Source: Prorocentrum cordatum (lineage: Eukaryota; Sar; Dinophyceae; Prorocentrales; Prorocentraceae). Taken from it: a stretch of 27,500 nucleotides of DNA. The position numbers were made by a program, and so were the translations under genes. This document shows, piece after piece, positions 25,307-27,500 of the stretch (positions are counted from its first letter, which is position 1; each line of letters begins with the position of its first letter). The stretch spans positions 283,759 through 311,258 of the forward strand of contig CAUYUJ010015764.1 of the NCBI GenBank assembly GCA_963575745.1, written 5' to 3'. The notes below the pieces were generated by a model that did not search any database, had not been told where the DNA came from, and worked only from the letters and a program-made list of their open reading frames with translations.

Positions 25307-27500
25307 CAGTCGATGCTCGCCTGCGCTTCCTCGACGTTCTGTCGTGCTGGAGCCGGCGGGTTTGCACCCTGCGAGGATGCAGGTGTCTCCGATGGCGCAT
25401 GAACGTTAGGGTCAGCGGCGGGCGCAGCCATGCACGTATCGAGGCGGAGCACGTCTTGCACGTCGCCCTCAACGCTGGCTGGCGCATCCGTCTGCACATG
25501 CGGTTCGGGAACAGATGGCGCGGCAGAAGAACTCTTCGCGACAGCAACAGCCACAGACCTACGAGGCTGGGGGGAGGCAACATTGGTTCTGCGATGCGAC
25601 TGAGGGTTCGGCCTAGACCTCGCTGCAGGTGTTACCACCGGCACGACCTCGCAGACTTCGCACTGACTCCGTGGCTCAGAAAGCTTTGCCAGCGGAGGGT
25701 AGGTCCATGATGTGTTGTGCTCGGGGAAGAGAGGACGTGCACCGACCGCGCGGATGGCGAGAATGGCCATAGGAGGAATAGTCTGGGGACACACGATGGC
25801 ACCTTGCTCACCAAGCCAGAACTCACACCGGGCCACAGACGCCGCATGCACGTCGATAACCACGTCCACCTTCTTCTTCTTGCGCTCGAACTTGCAGCCA
25901 GCAACCGTGGCGCGTGGGTTCCGCATATCTCCGAAAACAGAAACGCACGAACTGAAGAACGCTTCTTTCCGTGTCCGTCGTTCTGCTCCGCATCCAAGAA
26001 TACTGCCCGATTTGCGGACGTCAGTCCACACGTCACGGGCGGTGGCATGATGTAGGTACTTCACATATGTCCGGGATAGTCGTTTCCACCCCATGTTCCA
26101 TGGTCTGCTCATTTTATGCACAGCGCTGTGCCCGCCGGTAACCCGAATTGCCAGTACCTGATCCCATGCAAAATCCGAATCGGCAGCAGTCGGATCGGGA
26201 CGGCGGACGAAGACCTGGAAACGGATTTTGTCACCGTCGATGTGCACTTGCAGGAAACGAAGGACAGCGATGACATAGTACTTGTCTGCGCTCGGCCACG
26301 GCTGTCCAAGCTGATGTGCCTGGAGCACGTGGGCATGTACCACCGCCCTATTGGGGCCATTGTTGTGTCTCGTGAAAATGCCCGTCGCAATGTTGTCGGA
26401 GGATCGAAAGTAGTTCTCCACGGCCCAACGTTCAACTCCTGGCTGGGTCCATATATTGACACGGAAGTCCAGGAACTGATCCAGGCCGTTCGGGCCACTG
26501 TTATCGTGACGTAGTGCTGCGAATAATGACTTACTGAAATATTTCTGGGCCCCCAAATTGCGGCCGGGGCATCTGTCTCCTGCGAGAAGATCCGGTCCCA
26601 ACTGTTTGGTCTTCGCGCTGCAGATTGGAATCCGTTCATAATCGGGGAAACATCCACTGTCATGTAAGTCCGGCGCATGCCTGATGACGTAATCATCGTA
26701 ATATAGACGGATATCGTACTCTGCGCCGTGCCTGCACACCTTGCACTGTCCGTGTCCGCGCAGGGGGGGAGGGGCCCAAGGGAAAGGGTCAGGCATCTTC
26801 TTGCGGATGTTGCACTCCCTGGGAGTGACGGAGTCATTGCACATGGCCAAGGTGTCGGCAGTTTCGCGTTGCGAACGAGCACAACAATCGCGCGCCCCCA
26901 TGGCCTCGAGCTTCACAGGCCCCGCGGACCCCATGGATGCCACTGATGGTGGAGCACCTGCGGGTGTTTCCACCGAAGCGCAAACGTCCGCGGCAGGAAC
27001 CGCAGGCGGACGCGGCGGCGGCGCGCGCGGTTCCTTTGGGGTAACCGTCAGGAGCGGCCGAGGCGGCATGGGCGCGGGTGTTGCCACCGACGCAGGCGGC
27101 GTAGGCGGCGCGGGTGGCGTGGGCGGCGCGGGCGGTGGCCGCTTCGATGTCGCGCACACAGCAGGAGCATCCGCAGGCGGCGGGGGATGCGTAGGCGGGG
27201 GCGGCGGCACGACCACCGATGCGGCAGCAGGCGCATCCTGCGACTCTGGAGGAGCCGGGGGGACGTCCAATTGGGCGTCGGCTTGCTCGCGGAACCAGCC
27301 TGTGAGCTTGGCGATGTAGTCTGCGTTGATTCCATCTGCCTGGACAAGGAATCCAATCTCTGCGCTCGCACGCACGGCGGCTTGCAACCTGACCTTGTCG
27401 ACAAATTGCTTGAAGACCAGCCATGTGGCTGCATGACGCACCCGGTAGGTCCTGCTGGCAGCAGTCTTGGGGAAGTCCCGATCAGGCGACGACCACGATG
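25045..27500 (-). CDS. Pro-rich protein with RNA 2'-phosphotransferase (Tpt1/KptA)-like domain, 5' partial
   Basis: Open from the right window edge; no ATG is needed before 27441, so the N-terminus is outside. Residue numbers count from 27441. Residues 55-180 are Pro/Ala-rich. A Cys cluster follows (C233-x2-C236, C264, C274). The KptA/Tpt1-like domain spans about 297-565 (26553-25747) with its motifs in order: KYFSKSLFAALRH (LRH, R311-H312), DKYYVIAVLRFL with DGDKIRFQVFV, LAIRVTGGHS (R433, H438), VKYLHHATARDVW (usual YHGT), ERRTRKEAFFSS (Arg of the R-x-HVH block) and VDVVIDVHAASVARCEFWLG then GAIVCPQTIPP. Counterparts of the four residues essential in yeast Tpt1 (Arg, His, Arg, Arg) appear to be present. 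Tpt1 removes a 2'-phosphate from spliced tRNA using NAD+. In a protein this large the substrate is unknown. After about residue 720 the frame is probably wrong. Confidence 0.72.
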   Translation of the reverse strand, partial: SWSSPDRDFPKTAASRTYRVRHAATWLVFKQFVDKVRLQAAVRASAEIGFLVQADGINADYIAKLTGWFREQADAQLDVPPAPPESQDAPAAASVVVPPPPPTHPPPPADAPAVCATSKRPPPAPPTPPAPPTPPASVATPAPMPPRPLLTVTPKEPRAPPPRPPAVPAADVCASVETPAGAPPSVASMGSAGPVKLEAMGARDCCARSQRETADTLAMCNDSVTPRECNIRKKMPDPFPWAPPPLRGHGQCKVCRHGAEYDIRLYYDDYVIRHAPDLHDSGCFPDYERIPICSAKTKQLGPDLLAGDRCPGRNLGAQKYFSKSLFAALRHDNSGPNGLDQFLDFRVNIWTQPGVERWAVENYFRSSDNIATGIFTRHNNGPNRAVVHAHVLQAHQLGQPWPSADKYYVIAVLRFLQVHIDGDKIRFQVFVRRPDPTAADSDFAWDQVLAIRVTGGHSAVHKMSRPWNMGWKRLSRTYVKYLHHATARDVWTDVRKSGSILGCGAERRTRKEAFFSSCVSVFGDMRNPRATVAGCKFERKKKKVDVVIDVHAASVARCEFWLGEQGAIVCPQTIPPMAILAIRAVGARPLFPEHNTSWTYPPLAKLSEPRSQCEVCEVVPVVTPAARSRPNPQSHRRTNVASPQPRRSVAVAVAKSSSAAPSVPEPHVQTDAPASVEGDVQDVLRLDTCMAAPAADPNVHAPSETPASSQGANPPAPARQNVEEAQASIDWWKIVQDCKKQYLTRSLRTSLRVPGAARHVAVTVAAVISSTRVVAAHLGAELSPSHALPPSRGPSPWRRGECLLRSSASSTWDHASV

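Overview
The window looks like nuclear DNA of a dinoflagellate (core or early-branching; species not determinable). The reasons are high GC with strong GC3, spliced exons whose acceptors read AG|G with one non-GT (GA) donor, very long simple-repeat-filled introns, and two retroelement types whose residue patterns match dinoflagellate predicted proteins I know. No rRNA, tRNA, CRISPR or bacterial-type operon is visible. Almost everything recognisable is on the minus strand.

Left part (1-7.5 kb): about 4.1 kb with no gene I can name, then a decayed, 5'-truncated LINE (4113-6233, minus) that keeps its C-terminal Cys motifs and RNase H, with in-frame stops and frameshifts. GGA repeats follow.

Middle (7.5-12.4 kb): three short exons of a glycoside hydrolase family 5 (cellulase-type) gene, minus strand, at 12335-12402, 9663-9717 and 7556-7645. 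They join in perfect reading phase. Introns of 2,617 and 2,017 bp separate them, and each intron holds a ~0.9-1.0 kb (TCA)n-type array. The rest of the gene must lie further left or outside the window. From 12.4 to 15.3 kb there is mostly GGA/polypurine sequence and no gene I can recognise.

Right-centre (15,659-22,134): a tyrosine-recombinase retrotransposon of 6,476 bp on the minus strand, inserted in a TA microsatellite inside an AT-rich island. It shows complete split direct repeats (A1 - coding - B1 A2 B2; 108 and 130 bp; one mismatch in all). Its order is: small membrane-type ORF, Gag-like ORF, RT-RNase H, tyrosine recombinase, then a methyltransferase domain with cytosine-5-type motifs. 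Near-identical repeats imply a young insertion, yet the recombinase and methyltransferase look damaged, so the copy is probably non-autonomous.

Right end (22.7-27.5 kb): a large minus-strand gene that runs off the right edge. It encodes a Pro-rich, Cys-rich protein with a complete RNA 2'-phosphotransferase (Tpt1/KptA)-like domain. Its downstream part is spread over shifting frames and interrupted by one in-frame TAG, so it is a pseudogene or a gene with unresolved splicing or sequence errors. All assignments are by eye; no database search was run.
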